Part shown: piece after piece, positions 6,265 to 13,529 of the stretch
Layout of the letters: the number at the start of each line of letters is the position of its first letter
Numbering within the stretch: the stretch's first letter is position 1
Source: JBEVNX01 sp040507895
GTDB lineage: Bacteria > Desulfobacterota > Binatia > JACPRU01
Length of the DNA stretch: 26,083 nt
NCBI GenBank assembly: GCA_040507895.1
Contig: JBEVNX010000013.1
Coordinates: 1-26,083, forward strand
Reading direction: 5' to 3'
Notes under the pieces: generated by a model
What the model was told of the DNA's origin: nothing
The model's input: only the letters and a program-made list of their open reading frames with translations
Databases searched by the model: none
Program-made: the position numbers and the translations under genes

Positions 6265-7233
6265 TCAACGTGCCTCCTCCAGGGCTTCACGGATCGAGCG
6301 ATGGAAGTGCTCGAACGCGGGTTCGCAGCGCCCGTAAGCCACGCTGGGAAGCAGCCCAGTCTCGAAATTTCGTTGGATACCTTCGCCGATCGTGAAATCC
6401 TGATCCACGACGCCGAGCCATAGGTCCATCGTCTTTTCCCAAGCGCGCCGCGGCCCCGCCGCCCGTGCCGCCGGAGCGATGAGGCTCACCTCGACGAGCG
6501 ACTGGCCACGACCTTTGCCGACCGGGAATATGCGATAGGGCTCGTGGTGGTCCGTCTGCATCACCAGGATCGTGTTCGGGAAGACGTTCATCAGTATCGT
6601 AGCGTGCGTGACGAGGTCCCAGTCGGCTTCCGGCCGTCCCCGCAGCGTTTCGATCGAGCTGCGCACGCCGACGAGGCGGTGGCTCGGACCGAAGACGTCG
6701 AATCGCGCGAGATTGCGGACGAACAGAGGCGCGATATTGTCCTTGTGGAGGACTTTGATGTGATACGCCTCCCAAAACGTGTCGCTCATGAGCTTCCAGT
6801 TCATGCTCCGGCGAACGATGCGGGTTTGACAGACCTCCTGGCGCTCGATCGCGTAGGATCGCAGATCGGCCGCGAGGCCGCCGAGCACCTCGTCCACACC
6901 GAGGCCCGCCTCGCCGCCCGGTGTCACCCAGTCGAGCCCGTATTTCTCCGCGACCGGAAGCTGTACCAATCCGTGGTCGTCGCGCACGACCAGGGTCGGC
7001 ACAAGCGAGAGATCGTCGACGAGAAAGTCGCCCGGCTGCGAAAGCTGCGAGCTCAAGCCGGCGACGATGGGGAGCGCTCCGCGAAAGAGCACTTTGCTCT
7101 TGCACTCGGCTCGCTCGGCCGATACGTACGCGACCGGGTCGTTCTCCGTCCAACGGTCGGCCAACGGCGGCGCGCCGCGGTCGATGGCGGCGAGCGCACT
7201 GCGCACCCGTCGAACTTGGTCTGCGTGATCCAC
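6265..7233 (-). CDS. Rieske-oxygenase-like catalytic subunit lacking its Rieske cluster segment
   Basis: A 322-residue relative of aromatic-ring-hydroxylating oxygenase alpha subunits. Residues 48-88 match the first strands of a Rieske domain (LFRGALPIVAGLSSQL, then PGDFLVDDL and PTLVVRDDHG). The text then jumps to LVQLPVAEKYGLDWVTP, which normally follows the Rieske domain. The segment of about 60-70 residues with CxH and CxxH is absent. The catalytic domain looks intact: NWKLMSDTFWEAYHIKVLH gives E155, H158 and H163, and DQDFTIGEGIQ supplies the likely acidic third iron ligand (D279). The start is GTG 7233, with promoter-like sequence just upstream and no Shine-Dalgarno sequence. The substrate is unknown. 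A non-functional remnant is possible, but the open frame and conserved iron site argue against decay. Confidence 0.85.
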   Translation of the reverse strand: MDHADQVRRVRSALAAIDRGAPPLADRWTENDPVAYVSAERAECKSKVLFRGALPIVAGLSSQLSQPGDFLVDDLSLVPTLVVRDDHGLVQLPVAEKYGLDWVTPGGEAGLGVDEVLGGLAADLRSYAIERQEVCQTRIVRRSMNWKLMSDTFWEAYHIKVLHKDNIAPLFVRNLARFDVFGPSHRLVGVRSSIETLRGRPEADWDLVTHATILMNVFPNTILVMQTDHHEPYRIFPVGKGRGQSLVEVSLIAPAARAAGPRRAWEKTMDLWLGVVDQDFTIGEGIQRNFETGLLPSVAYGRCEPAFEHFHRSIREALEEAR

Positions 7234-7241
7234 GGGACGGA

Positions 7242-7270
7242 GACTAAACGATCCCTCCGGGGAGGCTCAA
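7242..7270 (-). promoter_or_regulatory. Candidate promoter for the Rieske gene pair
   Basis: On the minus strand, TTGAGC (7270-7265) and TTAGTC (7247-7242) are separated by 17 bp. The GTG start at 7233 follows the -10 by 8 nt, consistent with a leaderless or nearly leaderless message. It overlaps the ribosome binding site (GGGGAGG, 7259-7265) of the divergent gene. Confidence 0.35.
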
Positions 7271-7275
7271 CGGCC

Positions 7276-8553
7276 TTGTCGCGACGCACGGCCGGGATCG
7301 CGCTCGGGATCCTGCTGACCGGGTTCGGGATCGGCGCCGCGGGGGAGCTCGCGGATTTCGTCGCGCGCTCGGACCCGGCGACGCGGTGGCAGAAGCAATC
7401 GGAGCGCTCCGTCGGCAGCTCCCGCGAGATCGACGCCGAGCTGGTCTCGCAGACCTGGCGCGGCATCGCGTGGCGACACGAGCTCCGAGTCGTCGTTCCG
7501 GCGAGCCTCGCGCCCCTCGACGTCGCCGTACTCATCATCGGCGGCGACGCGTCGCGCGGGGCCGTCGACGAGCGGCGGCTCGCCGAAGAAGCCGGCGCGA
7601 TCACCGCGTATCTGCGCAGCGTCCCGAATCAGCCGCTCTTCGGCGAGAGCGAAGACGCGCTCATCGCTTACAGCTTCGAACGATACCTACGCACGCGCGA
7701 TGCCGATTGGCCGTTGTTGTTCCCGATGACCAAGGCGGCCGTGAAGGCGATGGATGCGGTCACCGATCTGGTCGGCGGCGCAGTGCCCCGCAAGTTCGTG
7801 GTCACTGGCGCGTCCAAGCGCGGCTGGACGACCTGGCTCGTCGCCGTCGCCGATCACCGCGTTGCGGCCATCGCCCCGATGGTCTTCGACAACCTCGACT
7901 TCGGCGCGCAGATGAGGAACCAGATGGCCGTCTGGGGACGCTATAGCAACATGCTCGGCGACTACACGGAGCGGAGCCTGCAGGCGCTGATCGGCACCGA
8001 GCGCGGCCGCGAGCTGGTCTCGATGGTCGATCCGTTCGCCTATCGCGCGGCGCTCACCCCGGTCTCGAAGCTCGTCGTCAACGGGTCGAACGATCCCTAC
8101 TGGGAGCTGGGCGCCGTTGACTTCTACTGGAAGGAGCTCGGGGGCCCGAAGGCGCTGCTCTGCGTGCCGAATGCGGGGCACGACGCCGGCTCCGACGCCC
8201 GCTCCGAGGCGACGCTCGTCGAGCTGGTGCGCCGAGTGGGCGCGAGTCGGTCGATGCCGGCGCTCTCGACGAGCGACATCGACGACGGTCGAACGGCCAT
8301 TGCATCCGACGAGGCGCCGCGGCGCGTGCTCCTCTGGCGCACGGAATCAGCGAGCCGAGACTTCCGCTCGGCGCGCTGGCGAGCGACCGAGGTGCGCCGT
8401 CAAGGCGATCGATTCGTCGCCGACGCCATGCCCGCATCGGATCGCTTCACGGCGTGGTTCGTGGAGGCGGAGTACCCTTCGGCGGGACGTTCGTTCACGC
8501 TGTCGACGCCGGTGCGCATCTCATCGCCCCAGACGGTCGAGAGCCGCCAGTAA
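7276..8553 (+). CDS. PhoPQ-activated pathogenicity-related (PqaA-type) alpha/beta-hydrolase-like protein
   Basis: A 425-residue member of the PhoPQ-related family (PF10142). After a short basic start, residues 5-23 (AGIALGILLTGFGIGAAG) form a signal peptide or membrane anchor, so the protein is likely outside the cytoplasmic membrane. The hydrolase-like core has PMTKAAVKAMD, VTGASKRGWTTWL (S180 nucleophile-type elbow), FDNLDFGAQM, NGSNDPYW (D273) and PNAGHDAG (H302), which can form a Ser-Asp-His triad. The start chosen is TTG 7276 because GGGGAGG at 7259-7265 is 10 nt upstream and the signal segment follows directly. The frame is open much further upstream but only opposite the Rieske gene. 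Its 3' end overlaps the VWA gene on the other strand by 33 bp. The substrate is unknown. Confidence 0.85.
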   Translation: MSRRTAGIALGILLTGFGIGAAGELADFVARSDPATRWQKQSERSVGSSREIDAELVSQTWRGIAWRHELRVVVPASLAPLDVAVLIIGGDASRGAVDERRLAEEAGAITAYLRSVPNQPLFGESEDALIAYSFERYLRTRDADWPLLFPMTKAAVKAMDAVTDLVGGAVPRKFVVTGASKRGWTTWLVAVADHRVAAIAPMVFDNLDFGAQMRNQMAVWGRYSNMLGDYTERSLQALIGTERGRELVSMVDPFAYRAALTPVSKLVVNGSNDPYWELGAVDFYWKELGGPKALLCVPNAGHDAGSDARSEATLVELVRRVGASRSMPALSTSDIDDGRTAIASDEAPRRVLLWRTESASRDFRSARWRATEVRRQGDRFVADAMPASDRFTAWFVEAEYPSAGRSFTLSTPVRISSPQTVESRQ

Positions 8554-9648
8554 GCCGGCACCGTTGGCACATTCGAGCAACACGTCGCAGTGCGGCCGGT
8601 AGGCTTCGATCGCGCTGTCGGCCGTGCCCCATCGGGCGCTCTCTTCTGGCAGCAGCCACCAGACCGCTCGAACCCGGGCGCGCAGCCGGCCGAGAACGTC
8701 TGCACGCGGCGGACGGCGATTGTTGCGGGCGTCGCCCAACACGAGAAGCAGCGTGTTTCGCCCGAACGGAGCGAGGTCGCCCCGCTCGATCTCCACGAGC
8801 ACCTGGCCGAAGTCGGAGAATGTGTGGACATCGACCGGTGCGTGCGGAACGAGCTTGCCGCCTTCGATCGTCGCTTCGATCGCATGATCGACGAACACCA
8901 GGATGCGAAGGCTCCGCAACAGATCGCGGAGGGAGCCAAGCAGTGCAGCGAAGAAATCGCTCGCGTGGCGCACCGAGCCCGAGACGTCGCACAACGCGAT
9001 CACGTCGATACGGCCCGGGCGGCGCCGTCGAAGCTCGAGCTCCAACGGCACTCCTCCGCGCGCGATCGAGCGGCGAAGCGTGCGGCGGAAATCGAGCCGG
9101 CCGCGGCGGCGCGCCGTGCCCAGGCGACGGCGGAGCCGGCCGCGGAAGCGGCGCGCGAACTCCTCGGCGAGAGCGACGAGCTCGCCGGCCTCCAGCGGGC
9201 CCAGCGCGCGAAAGGGCTTGGAGAGCAGCGCCCGACGACGCAGCCGGCGCCCAACCTCGCGAGCGCGCTCGGGCGCCCGGCGCGTGCGCTCGGCTGGCTG
9301 CTGCGCCGGCGAGGCCCGAAGCGACTCGCTCCGGGCCTCCCGCGGCCGCTCCGCCTTCCCCGTCGCCTCGCCCCGGCCGCCCGCCCCGAGGCCACCGGCG
9401 GCGGCGATCGCGCGTCTCCGCTTGCGCTCCTTCGCCTCCGTCGCCGCGAAGAATCGGTCGAACACCTCATCGAACGCCGGCCTGTCGGCTTCGTCCTTGA
9501 CGATCGCGGTGGCGAGCCCGGCGCGCAGCCGCTCGCGCTCCACGCCGACCGCCGCCGCCGCGCGCAATGCATCGATGCCTTCCGCCACCGAGACCGAGAT
9601 GCCCGCGGTCCTGACCTCCTGCAAAAACTCGGTGAGAACCGCGCGCAC
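8521..9648 (-). CDS. VWA-domain protein, CoxE-like, partner of MoxR ATPase
   Basis: A 375-residue protein with a von Willebrand A domain in its C-terminal part. DVSGS at 221-225 is the MIDAS metal site, and FSDFG and LVLGDARNN follow as further MIDAS loops. The N-terminal 75 residues (TEFLQEVRTAGISVSVAEGIDALRA) match the start of CoxE-like proteins. Residues 75-190 are an arginine/alanine-rich, low-complexity linker. The start is taken as GTG 9648, 5 bp after the MoxR stop. The frame stays open far upstream only because of the high GC content. MoxR and VWA pairs act as chaperone-like machines for metal centre insertion or complex assembly; the client here is not visible. Confidence 0.88.
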   Translation of the reverse strand: MRAVLTEFLQEVRTAGISVSVAEGIDALRAAAAVGVERERLRAGLATAIVKDEADRPAFDEVFDRFFAATEAKERKRRRAIAAAGGLGAGGRGEATGKAERPREARSESLRASPAQQPAERTRRAPERAREVGRRLRRRALLSKPFRALGPLEAGELVALAEEFARRFRGRLRRRLGTARRRGRLDFRRTLRRSIARGGVPLELELRRRRPGRIDVIALCDVSGSVRHASDFFAALLGSLRDLLRSLRILVFVDHAIEATIEGGKLVPHAPVDVHTFSDFGQVLVEIERGDLAPFGRNTLLLVLGDARNNRRPPRADVLGRLRARVRAVWWLLPEESARWGTADSAIEAYRPHCDVLLECANGAGLLAALDRLGR

Positions 9649-9653
9649 GGCAC

Positions 9654-10535
9654 TCAGCGTCGCGACTCGCCGAGCACGGACGCGATCTTCGATTCGGCCT
9701 TGCGGACGTCCTCTTCGTGCTTGAGAAGGAGGTTCAGGGTCTGGCGCACGGCGGCCGCGTCGAGGCCGCGGATGCCAAGCGCCAGCAGCGCGCGGCACCA
9801 ATCGAGTGTCTCGGCAATCGACGGTGCTTTCTTGAGATCGAGCTGGCGCAGCCGATTGACGAACCGCGCCACCTGATTGCGCAGCGCCTCGTCCGCTTCG
9901 GGAACCTTCAGCGCGAGGATCTCCGCTTCCTTCTCGATCCCCGGAAACTCGACGTACAGGTGGAGGCAGCGTCGCTTCAACGCCTCGGAGATCTCTCGCG
10001 TGCAGTTCGAGGTCAGCACGACGACCGGCCGGTGGCGCGCCACGATCGTTCCGAGCTCCGGCACCGAGACCTGGAAGTCGGACAGCACCTCGAGCAGGAA
10101 CGCCTCGAACTCCTCGTCCGACTTGTCGACCTCGTCGATGAGCAGCACCAAGTGGCGCGGGGCGGTGATCGCGCGCAGCAACGGGCGCTCGAGAAGGTAC
10201 TCGCGCGAGAAGATGTCTTTCGACAACGTCTCCCAAGAAGCGCCGGCGGTGAGCGCACGGTCGGCCTGCAGGCGAAGCAGCTGCTTCTGGTAGTTCCACT
10301 CGTAGAGAGCGCGCGCTTCGTCGAGCCCCTCGTAGCACTGCAGGCGAACGAGGTCCGTCGATAGCATCTCGGCGAGCACCTTGGCGAGCTCGGTCTTGCC
10401 CGCTCCGGCGGGACCCTCGACGAGCAGCGGCTTCTCGAGGACCAGGGCCACGTACACGGCAGTCTCGACGCGAGGGGTCGTGATGTAGCGGGCGACGCGG
10501 AGCCCCTTCCGCACCTCTTCCTCGGTGATCTTCAC
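9654..10535 (-). CDS. MoxR-family AAA+ ATPase
   Basis: A 293-residue AAA+ ATPase. Walker A is GPAGAGKT at 41-48, Walker B is LLIDEVDKSD at 131-140, and the arginine/sensor region includes VVLTSNCTREISEALKRRC. The insert before Walker B and the length fit the MoxR branch, in the CoxD-like group. It is the first gene of a two-gene operon with the VWA protein (5-bp gap). The start is GTG 10535 with no clear ribosome binding site, and a 435-bp gene-poor stretch lies upstream. There are no coxSML-type dehydrogenase genes nearby, so the usual CO or molybdenum hydroxylase context is missing. Confidence 0.93.
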   Translation of the reverse strand: MKITEEEVRKGLRVARYITTPRVETAVYVALVLEKPLLVEGPAGAGKTELAKVLAEMLSTDLVRLQCYEGLDEARALYEWNYQKQLLRLQADRALTAGASWETLSKDIFSREYLLERPLLRAITAPRHLVLLIDEVDKSDEEFEAFLLEVLSDFQVSVPELGTIVARHRPVVVLTSNCTREISEALKRRCLHLYVEFPGIEKEAEILALKVPEADEALRNQVARFVNRLRQLDLKKAPSIAETLDWCRALLALGIRGLDAAAVRQTLNLLLKHEEDVRKAESKIASVLGESRR

Positions 10536-10970
10536 GGACGGCTATGATCTCCGATTGCCGGTTCGCTGTCGAATCGCCTCCAGCGAAGCGATCGACGATG
10601 GCGGAGGCTGTTGGCGGTGGCCGAAGTGGAACCTGAACCGGATTCAGTCTGCAGCCTCGGGTCCGATCCAGCGCGGCTGAAGCAGGCGCGTCAGGAATTT
10701 CGCCACGAGAACGCGCATACTTCCGACCGGGCATGGCGTCGGCCCATGACTCATCATCACTTCGCCCGGCTCCGGTTGACGAGCGCAGTATGCGATCCGT
10801 AGGGTGGGGTTGCGTGGAGGAAGAGCGAGGAAGGGTGGTTTGCAGGCTATGGGCAAATCTGCCGCTCGTAGCCGCTACCCGCTGCCGGTGTTGCCTCGCG
10901 TCTGGGGCTCTTGGGTTCTTCGGGGCTCTCACGAGCGATCTCGCGGTCCCCGGGCCGACCTAGGACGCGT
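10536..10970. other. Gene-poor stretch, no convincing feature
   Basis: These 435 bases hold the upstream regions of moxR (left) and the amine oxidase (right). Codon use and composition look less coding-like than elsewhere. A 70-codon minus-strand frame (10856-10644) and a 63-codon plus-strand frame (10611-10802) exist, but neither resembles a known protein or has a good ribosome binding site. There is no tRNA, intrinsic terminator or transposase remnant that I can support. An AGGA at 10962-10965 serves the ATG at 10971. Confidence 0.5.
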
Positions 10971-12518
10971 ATGGCAGTCACCCGTCGGCGCTTCATCCAC
11001 CTCGTCGGGCGGCACGCAGGCGCTACGGCGCTCTACAGCACGTTCGACGCGATGGGCCTTCTCGCGTCGCCCGCGCACAGCCGGGTCTCGCTTGCGCTCC
11101 CCCGGAATTCCGCCGGTCACCGGATCGTCGTTCTCGGCGCCGGCATTGCCGGAATGGCGGCGGCCTACGAACTGAAGAGGGCCGGCTACTCGTGCACCGT
11201 GCTCGAAGCGCGTGATCGTCCGGGTGGGCGCACCTGGACGCTCCGCGGCGGTGACACGATCACCGAGACGGACTCGACTCAGCGCGTGACGTGGGATCCG
11301 CAACCGGATCTCTACTTCAACCCGGGCCCCGCGCGCATCGCGCCACACCACACCGCGATCCTGTCGTACTGTCGCGAGCTCAATGTCCCGCTCGAGATCA
11401 TGGTCAACGAAAACCGAGCGGCGCTGCTGCAAGACGATGAAGCGTTCGGCGGTGAGCCGCAGCGCGCCCAGCGCGTGATCAGCGACACGCGCGGTTGGAT
11501 CGCCGCGCTCGCCGCACAGGGTACGAGGGAGCGCGACGTGCACGCTCTGCTGCGGAGCTTCGGAGCGCTCACCGACGATCTCCGCTATAGGGGCTCTGCA
11601 CGCGCCGGGCACGCGGAGCCGCCGGGCATCACGCCGCGCGAGCTCGGACGTGTTCATCCCCCTTTGCCGTTCCAGGAGATCGCCAAGGCCACGTCGGCGA
11701 GATTCGCGATGAGCGTGGCAGAAGCGTGGGATCAGACTGCAACCATGCTGCAACCGGTCGGGGGCATGGATGCGATCTCCCGCGCCTTGGCGCGAGAGCT
11801 CGGCGCCGCGATCACGTATCGGGCGGAGGTGGTCAAGCTCCGCCGTGCCGGCGACGGCGCGCGCGTCGTGTGGCGCGATCGAAAGCGCGGCTCGGAAACG
11901 GTGACCGATGCCGACATCGTCATCTGCACGATTCCGCTTCCCGTCTTGAACGGGATCGACGCGGAGTTCGCAGAACCGGTCAAGCGCGCGATCGCGGTCG
12001 GCGCGAACGCCTACACGCAGGCGGTGAAGGTCGCGTTCCACGCGAAGCCGCGGTGGTGGGAGACCGAGCTGCAAATCTACGGGGGCATCAGCTGGACCAG
12101 CCGCGACATCACCCAAATGTGGTATCCCTCGAGCGCGCTGAACAGCGAGCAAGGCATCCTCGTCGGCGCCTACATCTGGTCGCACAGGATAGGCGGCCGA
12201 TTCGCCGCGATGGAGCCCCACGCGCGGCTCGCCGCGGCGATCGCCGACGGTGAGCGTGTGCACGCCGGCTATGGGCGCAAAGTCGACCAGGGCGTTTCGG
12301 TCGCGTGGTCCAAGATTCCGTTCACGGGCGGCGGTTGGGTCGATTGGGCCGACGGCGCGTGGCGCGACGCGTATCCGGCTCTCCTCGAAGTCGATGGCCC
12401 TTTCTATTTCGCGGGCGAGCACATGAGCTACATGAACAGTTGGCAGGATGGAGCCGTGCGATCAGCTCACCGAGTCGTGGAGCGAATCGCCGAGCGCGCA
12501 AGCCGGACGAAGGCGTAG
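10971..12518 (+). CDS. Tat-exported flavin monoamine / L-amino-acid oxidase family protein
   Basis: A 515-residue FAD-dependent amine oxidase (PF01593). It starts with a twin-arginine signal, VTRRRFIHLVG, so it is probably exported folded with its flavin. The FAD site has VVLGAGIAGMAAAYELKRAG (GxGxxG at 56-61), the LEARDRPGGRTWT second strand, and the C-terminal PFYFAGEHMSYMNSWQDGAV that closes over the flavin. The overall layout, with the conserved GEHxS near the end, resembles L-amino-acid oxidases and tryptophan 2-monooxygenase-like enzymes. It probably deaminates an amino acid or amine oxidatively and releases hydrogen peroxide in the periplasm. AGGA lies 5 nt before the ATG. It is convergent with the methyltransferase gene. 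The substrate cannot be read from the sequence. Confidence 0.9.
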   Translation: MAVTRRRFIHLVGRHAGATALYSTFDAMGLLASPAHSRVSLALPRNSAGHRIVVLGAGIAGMAAAYELKRAGYSCTVLEARDRPGGRTWTLRGGDTITETDSTQRVTWDPQPDLYFNPGPARIAPHHTAILSYCRELNVPLEIMVNENRAALLQDDEAFGGEPQRAQRVISDTRGWIAALAAQGTRERDVHALLRSFGALTDDLRYRGSARAGHAEPPGITPRELGRVHPPLPFQEIAKATSARFAMSVAEAWDQTATMLQPVGGMDAISRALARELGAAITYRAEVVKLRRAGDGARVVWRDRKRGSETVTDADIVICTIPLPVLNGIDAEFAEPVKRAIAVGANAYTQAVKVAFHAKPRWWETELQIYGGISWTSRDITQMWYPSSALNSEQGILVGAYIWSHRIGGRFAAMEPHARLAAAIADGERVHAGYGRKVDQGVSVAWSKIPFTGGGWVDWADGAWRDAYPALLEVDGPFYFAGEHMSYMNSWQDGAVRSAHRVVERIAERASRTKA

Positions 12519-12594
12519 GCCCTTGTTGCCGATCCGCCCGCCAGGCAGTAAGCAGTTCGCGCGCACCGGGCGTTGACACCGATTCGAGACCCCG

Positions 12595-13449
12595 TCATCG
12601 GCAGCGCTTCCGGGCTATGACGAGCAAGTACTCGTAGCAGTAGCACGCCGGGCCTCCGCGAGGACCGCGATTGGCGCGAGTCACAAAGTCGAAGAAAGCA
12701 CGATCGAGCGTTGCGGCCCGCTCCGGCTGATCGGCGAGGCTGGAATAGATGGCCACCACGGGCCCGAACGTCTTTCTGAAAAGCTCGTAATAGGCCTCGG
12801 GGCTCCCCGCCTGCTCCACGTATTCCATGCGCCTCATCGCCAGAGACTCCAGCTGGTCGCCGAACAACTTCTGAACGTGCCTCTCGCTTCCCCAGAGCAC
12901 GGGTGGCAGCGCGCCGGACGGCGGCGGTGGCGCGTAGGGCGCGAGCACTCCGAATAAGTCGGCCGCGAGCCCCTCGGGCGTGAAGTTGAGCATTCCGATC
13001 GTGCCTCCGGGCCGGCACACTCTCAGGAACTGGTCGGCCACCGCCTGATGGTTCGGAGCAAACATCGCCCCGAACGAGGAGGTGACGACATCGAACTCCT
13101 CGTCGGCAAAGGGAAGCATCTCGGCGTCGGCCTCCCTCCACTCCAGCTCGACCCCTTGAGCACGGGCTTCGCGGCGGCCCGTCTCGAAGTTTTCAGGCGT
13201 GAGGTCGGCCGCGATGACCCGCGCTCCTGTCCGTGCGGCGCGGATGGCCGTGTTCCCGGTCCCCGCGGCAACGTCGAGCACGCGGTGACCGGGCGAGATG
13301 CCGCACGCCTCGACGAGAATCGGCCCGAGGTCCCAGATCGTGGCCTTCGCGAATGTGTGGTAGTCGCCGAGCGCCCACATCGCCCGGTGGCCCGCCTTGA
13401 GCATTCGATCCGCGTCGGCAGCTAGTGGCGCGCCCTGATGAAGGGGCAT
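12595..13449 (-). CDS. Class I SAM-dependent methyltransferase
   Basis: A 284-residue Rossmann-fold methyltransferase. Motif I is VLDVAAGTGN at 57-66, followed by VIAADLTPENF (acidic residue that binds the SAM ribose), ADAEMLPFADEEFDVV and LRVCRPGGTIGMLNF, a typical UbiE/type-11-like set. The C-terminal part (SPEAYYELFRKTFGPVVAIYSSL) is the substrate region and gives no clue to the acceptor. ATG 13449 is chosen because GGAGGAG stands right before it at the right spacing; a start at 13506 lacks this. It is divergent from the AraC-type regulator with an 80-bp gap, so that regulator may control it. Confidence 0.9.
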   Translation of the reverse strand: MPLHQGAPLAADADRMLKAGHRAMWALGDYHTFAKATIWDLGPILVEACGISPGHRVLDVAAGTGNTAIRAARTGARVIAADLTPENFETGRREARAQGVELEWREADAEMLPFADEEFDVVTSSFGAMFAPNHQAVADQFLRVCRPGGTIGMLNFTPEGLAADLFGVLAPYAPPPPSGALPPVLWGSERHVQKLFGDQLESLAMRRMEYVEQAGSPEAYYELFRKTFGPVVAIYSSLADQPERAATLDRAFFDFVTRANRGPRGGPACYCYEYLLVIARKRCR

Positions 13450-13529
13450 GTGTCTCCTCCTGGCCTTGGCCTGGGACCGGTATGATCGCGGCCCCTGGCG
13501 GTGCACTGTCTCCAGCGTAAGATGAGCCG

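Noticed and set aside
6265..7233. Calling the Rieske-oxygenase subunit a pseudogene
   Set aside because: The frame is intact over 322 residues, the iron ligands are conserved, and a Rieske protein lies next to it. Assembly error remains possible and is noted under findings.
10644..10856. 70-codon minus-strand frame in the gene-poor stretch
   Set aside because: No ribosome binding site, no recognised family, and the composition does not look coding. It could be a remnant of something, but I cannot support a call.
9649..10932. Extension of the VWA reading frame to an 803-residue protein
   Set aside because: The upstream part lies over the MoxR gene in another frame and reads as low-complexity noise.
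12519..12594. Possible terminator between the amine oxidase and the methyltransferase (TGCCGAT ... ATCGGCA)
   Set aside because: The arms are about 70 nt apart with no T-tract, so a hairpin terminator is not supported.
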